Below are positions 36,468-44,950 of a stretch of 64,000 nucleotides of DNA, piece after piece. Source of the DNA: Synechococcus sp. AG-679-D13. Its GTDB lineage: Bacteria; Cyanobacteriota; Cyanobacteriia; PCC-6307; Cyanobiaceae. Within the stretch, counting starts at the first letter, position 1; each line of letters opens with the position of its first letter. The stretch covers positions 1-64,000 of the forward strand of contig QCUM01000004.1 in the NCBI GenBank assembly GCA_003210735.1. The letters run 5' to 3'. The translations under genes and the position numbers were made by a program. The notes under the pieces are model-generated. The model was not told the origin of the DNA. It did no database searches and saw nothing but the letters and a program-made list of their open reading frames with translations.

Positions 36468-36546
36468 TGGAACATTCCGGACGTTTAATCGACGCTAGCC
36501 CGGTTAATGGGGTCAGAATCACCACAATCGTCTGATCTGGACCGCA

Positions 36547-37008
36547 ATGAAGCTCCGCTCAGCCCTTCTGTCTGCTGCCATGGTGCTGACGGGCTGGACA
36601 GCCGCCCCTGCGCAAGCAGAGACCAGCATCCAGATCAGCCTCAAGAGCCGCTACCTCACCCTGCTTGACGATGGGCAGGTGATCGGAAAGTACCCCGTCG
36701 CCATTGGTGCACCGGAGTCTCCAACCGTGGCCGGCAACTTTGCCGTCACCAAAATGGATCCGGCACCCGTGTATCACAAGAAGGGCAAGGTGATTGCGCC
36801 AGGCCCGAGCAACCCGGTTGGCGTGCGTTATGTGGCTTATGTGCAGATCGGCACCGGTGAATACGCCATTCACGGCACGGCATGGCCCAACTGGGTGAAT
36901 CTTCGCGCCGCCGTGAGTCTCGGCTGCATTCGCATGCTTAACAACGACGTGATTCAGGTTTACAACCGCATCAAGGTTGGGACGCCAGTGATCGTCACCA
37001 ACAACTAA
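36547..37008 (+). CDS. L,D-transpeptidase (YkuD family)
   Basis: A 153-residue protein with a signal peptide (ALLSAAMVLTGWTAAPAQA). The YkuD catalytic motif is intact: HGTAWPNW followed by VSLGCIRM with the nucleophile Cys. It forms 3-3 crosslinks in peptidoglycan or attaches other substituents, in the periplasm. The start is ATG 36547. The next small secreted-protein gene begins 20 bp later on the same strand. Confidence 0.9.
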   Translation: MKLRSALLSAAMVLTGWTAAPAQAETSIQISLKSRYLTLLDDGQVIGKYPVAIGAPESPTVAGNFAVTKMDPAPVYHKKGKVIAPGPSNPVGVRYVAYVQIGTGEYAIHGTAWPNWVNLRAAVSLGCIRMLNNDVIQVYNRIKVGTPVIVTNN

Positions 37009-37028
37009 TTCATCATTTGCGCCGTCCC

Positions 37029-37301
37029 ATGTATCGCTCACTGTTGATCGCCGTTCTTGCTGCCATGGCTCCTGCTGTGGCTCTAGCGGCCCCCCGTCAG
37101 GAAATTCAGGAGAATGCCTTCCTCGATCTGGTGGATGGTTCCGGCAATGCCCTGGTTCAAGGTCGCGGGGTTGATGAGGTCAACTCCAAGGCACGATCCC
37201 AAGGCCTTCAACTGCCTTCTCTGGGCTACTGGTCTCCCGAGGGGCACTGCTTTGTGAAGCCCGCCCCCGGCGACTGCAATGGCGTGTTTCGCAAGCAATA
37301 A
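37029..37301 (+). CDS. Small secreted hypothetical protein, 90 aa
   Basis: Starting at ATG 37029 (MYRSLLIAVLAAMAPAVALA) there is a clear signal peptide; an upstream start four codons earlier is also open. The mature protein is ~70 residues with two Cys (EGHCFVKPAPGDCNGVF) likely to form a disulphide. It follows the L,D-transpeptidase gene by 20 bp and may be co-transcribed. Family not recognised. Confidence 0.6.
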   Translation: MYRSLLIAVLAAMAPAVALAAPRQEIQENAFLDLVDGSGNALVQGRGVDEVNSKARSQGLQLPSLGYWSPEGHCFVKPAPGDCNGVFRKQ

Positions 37302-37332
37302 CAGCCCAGTCGTTGCATCGATCGCCACACCA

Positions 37333-37581
37333 TCAGCAGCTGGGAACGATATGGGTCACCACATCGGCGCAGACCCAGCGAATCGTGCCGTCATCAACAT
37401 CAGCCACCTGAAACAAGGTGGGGACCCTGGGGTCACGGGCACCACCATCCACGTGGAGCACATCGGCCATCCACCAGTCATCACTGTTGTCATTGCCAAT
37501 GATCACGGTCATGCCCGCACGCACACTCAGGAACAGCGGCTGAACCCCCTTGGGCCGCACCAGGGAATGATCGACAGACAT
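37333..37581 (-). CDS. DUF3104-family protein
   Basis: An 82-residue protein typical of the marine picocyanobacterial DUF3104 family: VRAGMTVIIGNDNSDDWWMA, VLHVDGGARDPRVPTLFQVA and the end IRWVCADVVTHIV. It looks like a small beta-barrel (SH3-like). Function unknown. It lies convergently beside the small secreted-protein gene. Confidence 0.75.
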   Translation of the reverse strand: MSVDHSLVRPKGVQPLFLSVRAGMTVIIGNDNSDDWWMADVLHVDGGARDPRVPTLFQVADVDDGTIRWVCADVVTHIVPSC

Positions 37582-37646
37582 CCGCGCATCAGTAGCAGTT
37601 CACCTGTACTACTCAAGAATGGTCGGCATTGGCAAGGAAGAAAGCG

Positions 37647-37946
37647 TTAAGAGGGATTGTCGAAGTATGCCCCGCGCAGTTGATCCAGGATTCGAAGCGA
37701 CTCCAAAGCTTCCAGGCGCCTCTGAGCCTGAGCCAGCATTGGCTTGCCGTGGGGGACGCAGGATTCAATCAACGACGACGCTTCCGATGCTTCCGCCTTG
37801 ACCCAGTCGATACAACGATCCAGCTGCTGAGAGAATTCACCCTGTTGGAGCGCTCTCGAGTAGTTGGGGCCTGCAACCGCCGTCAATAAAATCTGAAGCG
37901 ATTGCTGAACGTCGGCGTGGTCGGGAGCGGCATGGTCGGGAGCCAT
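37647..37946 (-). CDS. Hypothetical protein, 99 aa
   Basis: A soluble helical protein (QQSLQILLTAVAG, LDRCIDWVKAEASEASSLI, AQAQRRLEALESLRILDQL) with a short His/Pro/Asp N-terminus that repeats APDHA. The likely true start may be a few codons in. It follows the DUF3288 gene by 32 bp on the same strand. No family recognised. Confidence 0.5.
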   Translation of the reverse strand: MAPDHAAPDHADVQQSLQILLTAVAGPNYSRALQQGEFSQQLDRCIDWVKAEASEASSLIESCVPHGKPMLAQAQRRLEALESLRILDQLRGAYFDNPS

Positions 37947-37978
37947 GGCAGGCGGGGAAAAGACATCGTCATGCTGAC

Positions 37979-38293
37979 TCAGCTATCCCGATCATCCACA
38001 TCAGCCCCCGAACCGACCTCACCCTCCGCCTGCATCCCTGGACGCCATCCACTGATCCAGATTTCGCGGCACTTGGCATTCAGGCCATCTCGATCGAGAC
38101 CCCAGGCTGAAACAGCCTTCTGGATGTCGGCTTTGATGTCGTCGGCGCCGGGAAAATCGCCGTATCGCATCACCAGTCGTGCCGCCGTGGTGAGCTGATC
38201 CGGCCCCGGGTCGCCCTGATGCGCCAACAGGGCATCCACCTGATCTCGATCGGAGGCATAGAGGGGATGCGTCTGGGTGGTGTCGTCGCTCAT
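37979..38293 (-). CDS. DUF3288-family protein
   Basis: A 104-residue protein with the DUF3288 pattern: THPLYASDRDQVDALL, TAARLVMRYGDFPGADDIKA and LNAKCREIWISGWRPG. The C-terminus is acidic. It starts 1 bp after the stop of the upstream 38.3-39.8 kb gene, so the two form an operon. Function unknown. Confidence 0.75.
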   Translation of the reverse strand: MSDDTTQTHPLYASDRDQVDALLAHQGDPGPDQLTTAARLVMRYGDFPGADDIKADIQKAVSAWGLDRDGLNAKCREIWISGWRPGMQAEGEVGSGADVDDRDS

Positions 38294-38294
38294 C

Positions 38295-39836
38295 TCAGGG
38301 GCGATTGGGAAAAGAAGGCTGGGGCTCGAAGGAATCGGGAGCGTCGAACAACTGCGACTGGTCAGACCTCGAGGCCGGGGGCAAGGGTGGCAGCAGAGGC
38401 GGGGGCGGTGCTTGATCCAGACCGATCTGGTCCGGCTCAGACGTCGGATTGAGCAGCGGATCGAGCAGCAAGGGCGGCGGAAGATCCGGAGGCAGAGGAA
38501 TCACCGGCTCAAAGGCGCGCGGCAGGGGGGCGTCCATATCCTGGGGGAGCACAGGGTCATCGGGCTCTTCGGGAGCCATGCGAATCACCGGCTCCTGCAA
38601 CACGAGGGGATCGGCGGTGATGGGCGGCTCACGCAACGGGGCTCGATCGCTGGTGGCTGGCTGTGTCCGATCCGGAGCTGACGAATTCGATGGGGACGTT
38701 TGAGATGGCGACGTTTGAGATGGCGACGTCTTCGATGGGGAGGGAGCCCAGATCAGTCGAGCCAGTGGTTCCACCCCCTGCTCCATCACCCGATTCAGTC
38801 CAGCCAGAGCCCGGTCCGCCAGGTGTTGACCGAAGGCGACCGAACAATCCACCGGGCCATCACAGCTTTGATCACCGGTCAATTTCGGGGTCAATCCAGC
38901 CATCAGGTCGCCTCGCAGCGGACGTTTCCGCGGGCTGAGCCGAAGCATGTACGGCACGTGCACGAAGCTGGTGGCACCACCGCTGATCCAGTTGGCGTCC
39001 TCTTCCGTGAAACCCTTCACGCCGGGGATGATGAAGCGGCTTTTTGATGCGTGATCTGGCATGTAAGCAGCCAGATAGCCACGACGTCGGGCCAGATCCT
39101 TGGTTTGCTCAAGGGTGAGGCCATCTCGACTCATCAACACCTCCAGATGACCGTCATTCCGGAGGCCCATCACCATGCGGATGCGGGGCAGGTAATAGCG
39201 AATCCGCTGCCCCATGCTGATGCTGTAAGCCCCCTTGTAGCTCTCTGGCGGGTCCTCGAGATCGTTGTAAAGACTGTGGAGCCCGCCGATGAAGGTGTCG
39301 TAGCGACGGGTCTGTGCATCAGTCAGCTCGCCGTAGCCGAAATCGATGCTGCCGTCGTGACGAATACCAATGAAGGCCCGCTGACGAGAGGCCGTTCGGT
39401 TACGTCCTTTCCAGACGCGACGGCCGAATTTGAGATCCCCCAGAGGAACCGTGATTTCGCGTCCGGCACTGTCCACATGCCGCTCGTACATCGGACCGGA
39501 CACATAGGCGAGGGCGGCACTGTCCTCATAAGCATCGAGTTCTCGATCCCACCCCTCCAGCAGCCCGAAGCGCACCAGGCGCGGGTCGAGATCAAGGGCA
39601 TACACCTCGTCATCCGGGATGTAGTGGAACGGTTCGCCATCCCGACGGATGGCGTTTTCCAACCGAGCGTCCGCCGTCTGCGGGGGTGGCGGCGGTGCGG
39701 GGGCAATCGCAATCAACCCTCCCACCACAACAAAGGGAGACAGCAGCAACGCCCAGCGTTTCCGCATCAGACGCGTGATCCAAGGGCGTGGACGCCGGGC
39801 ACCACGGCGGGTGGGGGCAGATGGCCGCCGTGTCAT
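38295..39836 (-). CDS. Membrane-anchored protein with proline-rich C-terminus
   Basis: ATG 39836 (MTRRPSAPTRRGARR) gives 513 residues and overlaps pdeM by 4 bp. A basic N-terminus and one transmembrane helix (ALLLSPFVVVGGLIAIAP, ~residues 30-47) suggest anchoring with the bulk in the periplasm. The ~280-residue globular part (GRRVWKGRNRTASRQRAFIG, YSISMGQRIRYYLPRIRMVM) is reminiscent of phosphodiester-glycosidase-like proteins, weakly. The C-terminal ~150 residues are Pro/Leu/Asp-rich and include a TSPSQ tandem repeat. Function unknown. Confidence 0.6.
   Translation of the reverse strand: MTRRPSAPTRRGARRPRPWITRLMRKRWALLLSPFVVVGGLIAIAPAPPPPPQTADARLENAIRRDGEPFHYIPDDEVYALDLDPRLVRFGLLEGWDRELDAYEDSAALAYVSGPMYERHVDSAGREITVPLGDLKFGRRVWKGRNRTASRQRAFIGIRHDGSIDFGYGELTDAQTRRYDTFIGGLHSLYNDLEDPPESYKGAYSISMGQRIRYYLPRIRMVMGLRNDGHLEVLMSRDGLTLEQTKDLARRRGYLAAYMPDHASKSRFIIPGVKGFTEEDANWISGGATSFVHVPYMLRLSPRKRPLRGDLMAGLTPKLTGDQSCDGPVDCSVAFGQHLADRALAGLNRVMEQGVEPLARLIWAPSPSKTSPSQTSPSQTSPSNSSAPDRTQPATSDRAPLREPPITADPLVLQEPVIRMAPEEPDDPVLPQDMDAPLPRAFEPVIPLPPDLPPPLLLDPLLNPTSEPDQIGLDQAPPPPLLPPLPPASRSDQSQLFDAPDSFEPQPSFPNRP
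38689..38733. repeat. 15-bp tandem repeat encoding a TSPSQ-type repeat, three units
   Basis: Units GATGGGGACGTTTGA (38689-38703), GATGGCGACGTTTGA (38704-38718) and GATGGCGACGTCTTC (38719-38733). Fifteen bases keep the frame, so on the minus strand they encode repeated Ser/Thr/Pro/Gln pentapeptides at the border between the globular and proline-rich parts of the anchored protein. Confidence 0.9.
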
Positions 39837-40510
39837 GCCGCGTGACGCTCCTGTTTTTGATCGCGGGGGTCGAACCAAGGAACGATGGCGCCGTCAGCCA
39901 CAAGCCATTGCGCATAACCGTCGCCGCAGTCATGGCCTCCCGTCAACTGCCCAAAGGCCGGTACAACCAGACGATCGGCAGCTGGATCAAAAGCAAAACA
40001 AGGCAACCGCAATCGATCCGCCCGGCTGCGCAGTCGCGTCATCGGATGCAGATGTCCACAGATGTTGAGAAGGCCTGGGAGCGGGGCGCGTTCCGGGATG
40101 TGACTCAACCAGAGGGAACCCAGCTGCCGCGACGGGTGCTGTGGAAGCCCTTCGATCCAGCTGTGCCGGTCGTGGTTGCCACCGATCAGCACCACTTCGC
40201 AATCGCAGAGCTCATGGAGATGAAGCAGGGTCTGACGCAATGCCGGGGTCAGGCCCTCGCGGGCATGGATCAGATCTCCCAGCAACAGCAACTGGTCTGG
40301 AGCCCAGGCGTGGCAAAGGTCCAGCAGCGGGTTCAGGGTGCCGCGATCACCATCACTCGGCAGGGGGATGCCATGAGCCTGGAAGGCTTCGGCCTTGCCG
40401 AGGTGCAGATCAGCCAGCATGAGTTGGCGACCGGCCTCTCTCCACACCGCGCGCTGGGGGAGAAAGCGCAGAGTTTCCTCACGCCAGATCCAGTCGACCC
40501 CATCCATCAA
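39833..40510 (-). CDS. pdeM: PdeM-like metallophosphoesterase
   Basis: A 225-residue calcineurin-type phosphoesterase. The metal motifs are complete: LMLADLHLGKAEAF, LLLGDLIHAR, LIGGNHDRHS and ICGHLHP. The arrangement matches ligase-associated PdeM proteins, although no ligase or helicase partner lies here. Cytosolic. It is coupled by 4 bp to the proline-rich membrane-protein gene. Confidence 0.85.
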   Translation of the reverse strand: MMDGVDWIWREETLRFLPQRAVWREAGRQLMLADLHLGKAEAFQAHGIPLPSDGDRGTLNPLLDLCHAWAPDQLLLLGDLIHAREGLTPALRQTLLHLHELCDCEVVLIGGNHDRHSWIEGLPQHPSRQLGSLWLSHIPERAPLPGLLNICGHLHPMTRLRSRADRLRLPCFAFDPAADRLVVPAFGQLTGGHDCGDGYAQWLVADGAIVPWFDPRDQKQERHAA

Positions 40511-40595
40511 GGCAGCAATTCCAGATTGTGTCGTCCTGGCTGCATCGCAACAGAGCGTCCAGAGATCAAGCTGGCGTCATCCATCAGGGGGCATT

Positions 40596-40775
40596 GTGAC
40601 GCGTTTTCAGCAAGCAAACCAGCTGCCGCAGGAAACACTGAGATGGCTGGAACAACGACTCAGCACCCTTGAGCAACAGCAGCGTTTCGAGTGCGCTTAT
40701 GCCCTCCGCATGGAAGTGGCGGACTGGCTGCTGAAAGATTTGAATGCCAATCTGGCGGTACCGCACCGCCGATAG
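40596..40775 (+). CDS. Small helical protein, 59 aa
   Basis: The start is GTG 40596, preceded by an AGGGGG ribosome site 6 bp upstream. The protein is a single amphipathic helix-rich unit (RWLEQRLSTLEQQQRFECAYALRMEVADWLLKD, total 59 residues) ending in basic HRR. It loosely resembles UVR-type helical hairpins. It is 6 bp upstream of another tiny gene, then the ion-channel gene. Conserved-looking, function unknown. Confidence 0.6.
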   Translation: MTRFQQANQLPQETLRWLEQRLSTLEQQQRFECAYALRMEVADWLLKDLNANLAVPHRR

Positions 40776-40781
40776 GACCCC

Positions 40782-40862
40782 ATGACCCTTGCCCTGCTGA
40801 TCGCCCTGGCAGGATCGCTCGTGGCAATGAGCGTGATCGTCAAACGTCTTGAGCAGCGTTGA
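40782..40862 (+). CDS. Very small membrane protein, 26 aa
   Basis: MTLALLIALAGSLVAMSVIV followed by KRLEQR and a TGA: one hydrophobic helix plus a basic cytosolic tail. It lies 6 bp after the 59-aa gene and 4 bp of it overlap the most upstream possible start of the channel gene. The composition and compact position suggest a real membrane micro-protein. Confidence 0.55.
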   Translation: MTLALLIALAGSLVAMSVIVKRLEQR

Positions 40863-40879
40863 TCGGTCACTGCCATTGG

Positions 40880-41962
40880 TTGATCAACCGACGGTCCTTG
40901 ATCGTCACCGGGATGGTTGCCCTTGTTGCTTGCCTGGGAGAGCCAACGGTGGCTCGCACTCTGCGGGTGGGTGTCAGTGGATCGGCGCCTTTTGTCATTC
41001 AAGATCCCGTTGGAGATGGCTTAAGCGGAATCAGCATCGACGTCTGGAGACGGGTCGCTGAAGCCAACGACCTGCCCTACGACTTCATCAGGCAAAGCAG
41101 CATTGATGCCGGAATTGCTGCAGTGGAGGCAAAAAACCTCGATGTGCTGATCGGCCCGGTGAGCGTCACGGCCAGCCGACTGGCCCGACCTGAAGTGGAT
41201 TTCACACAGCCCTATTACATCGACAGAGCTGGTGTTCTGCTGCCACTTCAGCGGGCCAATCTGAGCAGTCGATTGCAGGTTTTATTTGGCTGGGCCGTGG
41301 TGTCCTCCATCCTTGTTCTGGTCAGCGTTCTGCTGGTGGTTGGCACGTTCATCTGGCTGGTTGAACATCGCCACAACCCGGAGCAATTTCCTCCCCAGCC
41401 CCTGCCAGGCATCGCCAACGGCATGTGGTTCGCCCTGGTGACGCTCACCACCGTGGGCTACGGCGACAAGGCACCCATCACCCGGATCGGTCGTGGAATC
41501 ACAGCGGCCTGGATGGTGATGTCTCTGGTGGCGGTCTCAACGCTCACCGCAGGCCTGGCCTCCGCCTTCACCGTTCTGCTTTCGGGCTCCTCCCAAGATC
41601 AAATCAAAGATCCAAGAGCACTGGCCCATCTGCGGGTGGCGGCTGTCAACGGCACCAGCGGCATGGAGCTGGCCGAGCGGCGAAAACTGCGCATCGTGGC
41701 CACAGAGTCTCTGGACAAAGGCGTTGAAGCGGTTCTCAACAACAAGGCCGACGCCTTGATCTTCGATCGACCAGCGCTTCGGTATCACCTCAAGCTGAAC
41801 CCAGACCTTGCGGTGCACGTGGCTCCTTTCACCCTGGCGGAGGAGACCTATGGGTTCGTCCTGCGCTGGGACGATCCTTTGCGCACTCCGCTCGATGTCT
41901 CAATCCTGAAACTGCAGCGCCAGGGTCAGGTGGAAGCCATGGTGAATGCCCTGCTCGACTAA
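40880..41962 (+). CDS. GluR0-like ligand-gated potassium channel
   Basis: About 360 residues. The probable start is TTG 40880 (MINRRSLIVTGMVALVAC), giving a signal peptide; TTG 40859 and ATG 40913 are alternatives. The S1 half of a periplasmic amino-acid-binding domain (LRVGVSGSAPFV, VDFTQPYYIDRAGVLL) is followed by helix M1. A pore loop carries the potassium filter TLTTVGYGD, then helix M2 and the S2 half (VAAVNGTSGMELA to the C-terminus). This is the prokaryotic glutamate-receptor layout. Ligand unknown. Confidence 0.88.
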   Translation: MINRRSLIVTGMVALVACLGEPTVARTLRVGVSGSAPFVIQDPVGDGLSGISIDVWRRVAEANDLPYDFIRQSSIDAGIAAVEAKNLDVLIGPVSVTASRLARPEVDFTQPYYIDRAGVLLPLQRANLSSRLQVLFGWAVVSSILVLVSVLLVVGTFIWLVEHRHNPEQFPPQPLPGIANGMWFALVTLTTVGYGDKAPITRIGRGITAAWMVMSLVAVSTLTAGLASAFTVLLSGSSQDQIKDPRALAHLRVAAVNGTSGMELAERRKLRIVATESLDKGVEAVLNNKADALIFDRPALRYHLKLNPDLAVHVAPFTLAEETYGFVLRWDDPLRTPLDVSILKLQRQGQVEAMVNALLD

Positions 41963-42216
41963 CTCAGCGATCGATGCCGGCGCAGAGACTCCTCCAGGAG
42001 GTAAGCGGCAAGGTTGCCGCAACTGCGGCCCTCGTCGAGAGCATGACGCTTCAGTTCATCCATCACACCGCGAGGCAGGGTGACGTTGATCCGCTCGGAG
42101 CTGGCTGCATCAGCCACATCGGCGCTGCTGGGGGCGGGCCCATGGCCATCGATCCGCTGCTGCAGCTCCTGCACAAGATCCTGAAGTAGAGGCACGATTG
42201 CGTATTGATTTATCAC
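41959..42216 (-). CDS. Ribbon-helix-helix (CopG-like) protein, 85 aa
   Basis: The C-terminal half has a ribbon-helix-helix pattern: ERINVTLPRGVMDELKRHAL then CGNLAAYLLEESLRR. The N-terminal ~40 residues form a helix and an Ala/Ser/Asp linker. It could be a DNA-binding regulator or an antitoxin; no toxin gene is beside it. It overlaps the channel gene end by 4 bp. Confidence 0.65.
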   Translation of the reverse strand: MINQYAIVPLLQDLVQELQQRIDGHGPAPSSADVADAASSERINVTLPRGVMDELKRHALDEGRSCGNLAAYLLEESLRRHRSLS

Positions 42217-42303
42217 CTATATTGACACTATAGCGTTCAATCCGCCTGCCATCGGCTGCCATTCACCGACACGCGTAATGTGTCTTGGATTTTCCAGGGC
42301 CTG

Positions 42304-42891
42304 ATGCGTTCACTGCCGTTGAAGCTTGACCCCGGCAGCGATCTGCGTCTCAACCTCGAGGAGATCGGCCGTGATCAGGGCATCAACGGCTTCGTGCTGG
42401 GGGTGGTGGGCAACCTCACCAGAGCCGCCTTCCAATGCCCGGGCAAAGCGGAACCCACCGTGCTGGAGGGGGATCTGGAAGTGATCACCCTCAATGGCAC
42501 CATCACACCGGAAGGCGTGCACCTTCACCTGAGCCTCTCCGATGGAGCCTGCCAAGTATGGGGAGGACACCTTGAACCAGGCACGCTGGTTCAGAAGGGC
42601 GTCGATCTGCTGATCGGCGTGTTGGATCAGACCGCACCCAGCCCCCGCTCGCGAATCGAGCTGGCCGTTTTGCCAGGGTGTCCCTGGTGTGAGAGGGCCC
42701 TGCGCCTGCTTCGCACCCTGGACCTGCCCCACACCGTGATCACAGTCAACGACGACACCACCTTTGAGCAGTGCCGCGCCCGCAGCGGGATGCGCACCTT
42801 CCCGCAGGTTTTCGTCGACGGGAATGTCATCGGCGGCTACGACGAACTCAGCGGCCTGCATGCATCCGGTGAACTCGCCCAACTCCGCTGA
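42304..42891 (+). CDS. PPC (DUF296) domain fused to glutaredoxin
   Basis: ATG 42304 (MRSLPLKLDPGSDLRLNL) gives 195 residues. Residues ~1-110 are a PPC/DUF296 domain (NGFVLGVVGNLTRAAF, LEGDLEVITLNGTITPEG, VHLHLSLSDGACQVWGGHL). Residues ~118-195 are a glutaredoxin: ELAVLPGCPWCERALRLL with the CxxC pair, the cis-proline in RTFPQVFVDG, and GGYDEL. The fusion suggests redox coupling of a trimeric PPC sensor or regulator. The downstream gene overlaps its end. Confidence 0.85.
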   Translation: MRSLPLKLDPGSDLRLNLEEIGRDQGINGFVLGVVGNLTRAAFQCPGKAEPTVLEGDLEVITLNGTITPEGVHLHLSLSDGACQVWGGHLEPGTLVQKGVDLLIGVLDQTAPSPRSRIELAVLPGCPWCERALRLLRTLDLPHTVITVNDDTTFEQCRARSGMRTFPQVFVDGNVIGGYDELSGLHASGELAQLR

Positions 42892-43099
42892 TCAGCCCCC
42901 CTTCTGGTCGCTGAAGCCCTGGTGGTGCCAGCCCTGGTCCATCCTGAGCACCGGTGTTGTGATCTCGGTGGCGTCGTGGCTGGTGTTACACCGGCTCTGG
43001 GTCACCATCCCGGTGACAGCTGCTGTTGTCGGCTGGTGGTTGCTGTTCCTCGTGCTGGTGCCAGCCGCCTATCGCTCTGAGCTGTCACAACAAGGCTGA
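42869..43099 (+). CDS. Small membrane protein, 76 aa (FWSLKPWWCQPW family)
   Basis: A GTG at 42869 gives MNSPNSADQPPFWSLKPWW and two transmembrane helices (LSTGVVISVASWLVLHRLW; AAVVGWWLLFLVLVPAAY). An ATG three codons upstream is an alternative. The Trp-rich FWSLKPWWCQPWSI opening is characteristic of a small cyanobacterial membrane family of unknown function. The gene overlaps the PPC-glutaredoxin gene by 23 bp. Confidence 0.7.
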   Translation: MNSPNSADQPPFWSLKPWWCQPWSILSTGVVISVASWLVLHRLWVTIPVTAAVVGWWLLFLVLVPAAYRSELSQQG

Positions 43100-43120
43100 C
43101 CACCGCCCTGCCTTCAACGA

Positions 43121-43330
43121 TCAGAGGGAGCGGAATTGATCGCGAAAGCTCTGCTTCTCCTGCATCAGCTCATCCTCCAGTTGTTGAATCAAACGGCTCA
43201 CCAGAGCCTGAAATTCAGGCTGGCAACCGCGAAAGGCAGCTTTATGCCGAATCGGCTCATTGCGCATCCGCAGGTCGGTCAACATCAATTGCAGGGAATC
43301 AATCCTGGCGTTGGTGTTCAAGATGCTCAC
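43121..43330 (-). CDS. Hypothetical helical protein, 69 aa
   Basis: A 69-residue protein with a central basic segment (RNEPIRHKAAFRGCQPEF) and a C-terminal helix (ALVSRLIQQLEDELMQEKQ). Soluble; no metal motif. Looks like a real small cyanobacterial gene between convergent and same-strand neighbours. No family assigned. Confidence 0.55.
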   Translation of the reverse strand: MSILNTNARIDSLQLMLTDLRMRNEPIRHKAAFRGCQPEFQALVSRLIQQLEDELMQEKQSFRDQFRSL

Positions 43331-43370
43331 GTGACCGAGCCGAGGTTATGACGGCTCAGTGCTGCTCCTG

Positions 43371-44903
43371 CTAGAGGCCCAGCTCCTTCAACAATGAACG
43401 TTGCACCTGACGGCCGACAATTCCATGGGCTGCGAGTGCACCACTGGCAGCCACCGGTGGTATGCCGATGCCAGGGAAGGTGCTGGCCCCACAAAGCCAG
43501 AGGTCATGGATCGGCGTGGTGACGCCGGGGAACAGTCCACCCGCTGCCGAAAGAGCAGGCCCGTAGCTGCCCTGGTGAACGTTGAGATAGTGGCGATGGG
43601 TCAGCGGCGTTCCCTCCATCACCAGCTCACAGCGATCGCGAATATCGGGAATTTTCCGCTCCAGAACAGACCAGAACACACCACAGCGTTCCTGTTTCAA
43701 CGCGTTGTAGGCCTCGGATCCACGCTCAACTCCACGCCAGAGATCCCAGGGTTCACTGGCTGGTGTGTAACCGTGCAGTACATGGCGGCCCTGCGGAGCC
43801 ATGTCCGGATCCAGAACCGATGGAACCGACAGAACCACAGCATTGCGTTCCGCAGCGATGCCGCGTTGCCAGTCATCCACCCACACGGTGTGGATCGGAA
43901 GGTCATCCAGGCCACTGGCATCAAAACCCAGATGCAGATGCAGAAATCCATTGCAGGCAGGCGTGCCTGCTCGATCGTGCTTCCAGGCTGAAGCCACGCC
44001 CTCCGGCAACAGAGAGAGAGTGTTCCAGATGTCGGCATTGCTCACCAGCTGATCAGCGTGGATGGATTCGCCGTCCTGCAACCGCACGCCAACGGCGCGA
44101 CCGTCCTCCAACAGGATCTGCTCAACACGGGCTTGGGTGCGAACAGCGCCTCCATGGCGCTTGAGCCCCTGAACAAGGGCATCAACCACAGCAGCACTCC
44201 CCCCAACGGGGTAATCCAGGCTGGCCTCAGGATCGAACCAATCACCGAACAACGTGGCCATTGCGGCTGCGTTGGTGTCTCCCATCGGCATCCCGCTGAT
44301 CAGGAAACAGAGCAGATCCACCCAGTGACGCAGAAACGGATCCTGCAGATGTCGATCCACCAGCGGACCAAAGGCACCGGAAAGATGCCGCATCGCCGGA
44401 AGATGCCGAAACAGCTGCGGGCCGCGCTCCAGCAGCTGAGCCATGGCATCCAGTCCTGGACGCAAGGCCAGCAGAGGCAGCGCATTCGCGGCTGCCGCGA
44501 TCGGTTGCAGCAGATCAGAGAACCGCTGCCATTCCTCCATCACCGCCGATCCGCGCAGGTCCCGCACCACGGCCTCAAACCCGGAACGGCCGACAGGCAC
44601 CCGCAGGTCACCCTCGGGGAGCAAGACATCCCAGTCGCTGTAGGGGATCACCTCCAGGGGCTGATCCAGGGCCCGCAGAATTTGCGCCAGGGGATTGTTG
44701 CTTGGCCAACGGGCCAGACCACTCCACAGCGACGGGCCCGATTCGAAGTGATACCCCTGACGCTGAAAGCCATGGGCGGCGCCACCGAGCTGACTATGGG
44801 CCTCCAAGACAAGAACCTCGCGTCCAGCCCTGGCACAGAGCGCAGCACAGCAGAGCCCTCCGATGCCGCTGCCGATCACCACAACGTCAACCTTGTGCTT
44901 CAC
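43371..44903 (-). CDS. CrtISO/phytoene-desaturase-family FAD oxidoreductase
   Basis: A 510-residue flavoprotein. The N-terminal dinucleotide motif is VVIGSGIGGLCCAALCARAG, followed by the FAD-ribose Glu in VLVLEAHSQLGG. The C-terminal FAD motif is LWLCGASTFPGIGIPPVAAS. Overall layout matches carotenoid isomerase and related carotenoid oxidoreductases. Whether it is the main prolycopene isomerase or a paralogue (cyanobacteria carry several) cannot be decided. It diverges from the rhomboid gene. Confidence 0.82.
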   Translation of the reverse strand: MKHKVDVVVIGSGIGGLCCAALCARAGREVLVLEAHSQLGGAAHGFQRQGYHFESGPSLWSGLARWPSNNPLAQILRALDQPLEVIPYSDWDVLLPEGDLRVPVGRSGFEAVVRDLRGSAVMEEWQRFSDLLQPIAAAANALPLLALRPGLDAMAQLLERGPQLFRHLPAMRHLSGAFGPLVDRHLQDPFLRHWVDLLCFLISGMPMGDTNAAAMATLFGDWFDPEASLDYPVGGSAAVVDALVQGLKRHGGAVRTQARVEQILLEDGRAVGVRLQDGESIHADQLVSNADIWNTLSLLPEGVASAWKHDRAGTPACNGFLHLHLGFDASGLDDLPIHTVWVDDWQRGIAAERNAVVLSVPSVLDPDMAPQGRHVLHGYTPASEPWDLWRGVERGSEAYNALKQERCGVFWSVLERKIPDIRDRCELVMEGTPLTHRHYLNVHQGSYGPALSAAGGLFPGVTTPIHDLWLCGASTFPGIGIPPVAASGALAAHGIVGRQVQRSLLKELGL

Positions 44904-44950
44904 CCGGCGACGACAGATCCAGCCATCATTGTGGTTGCTGCACTGCAGGA

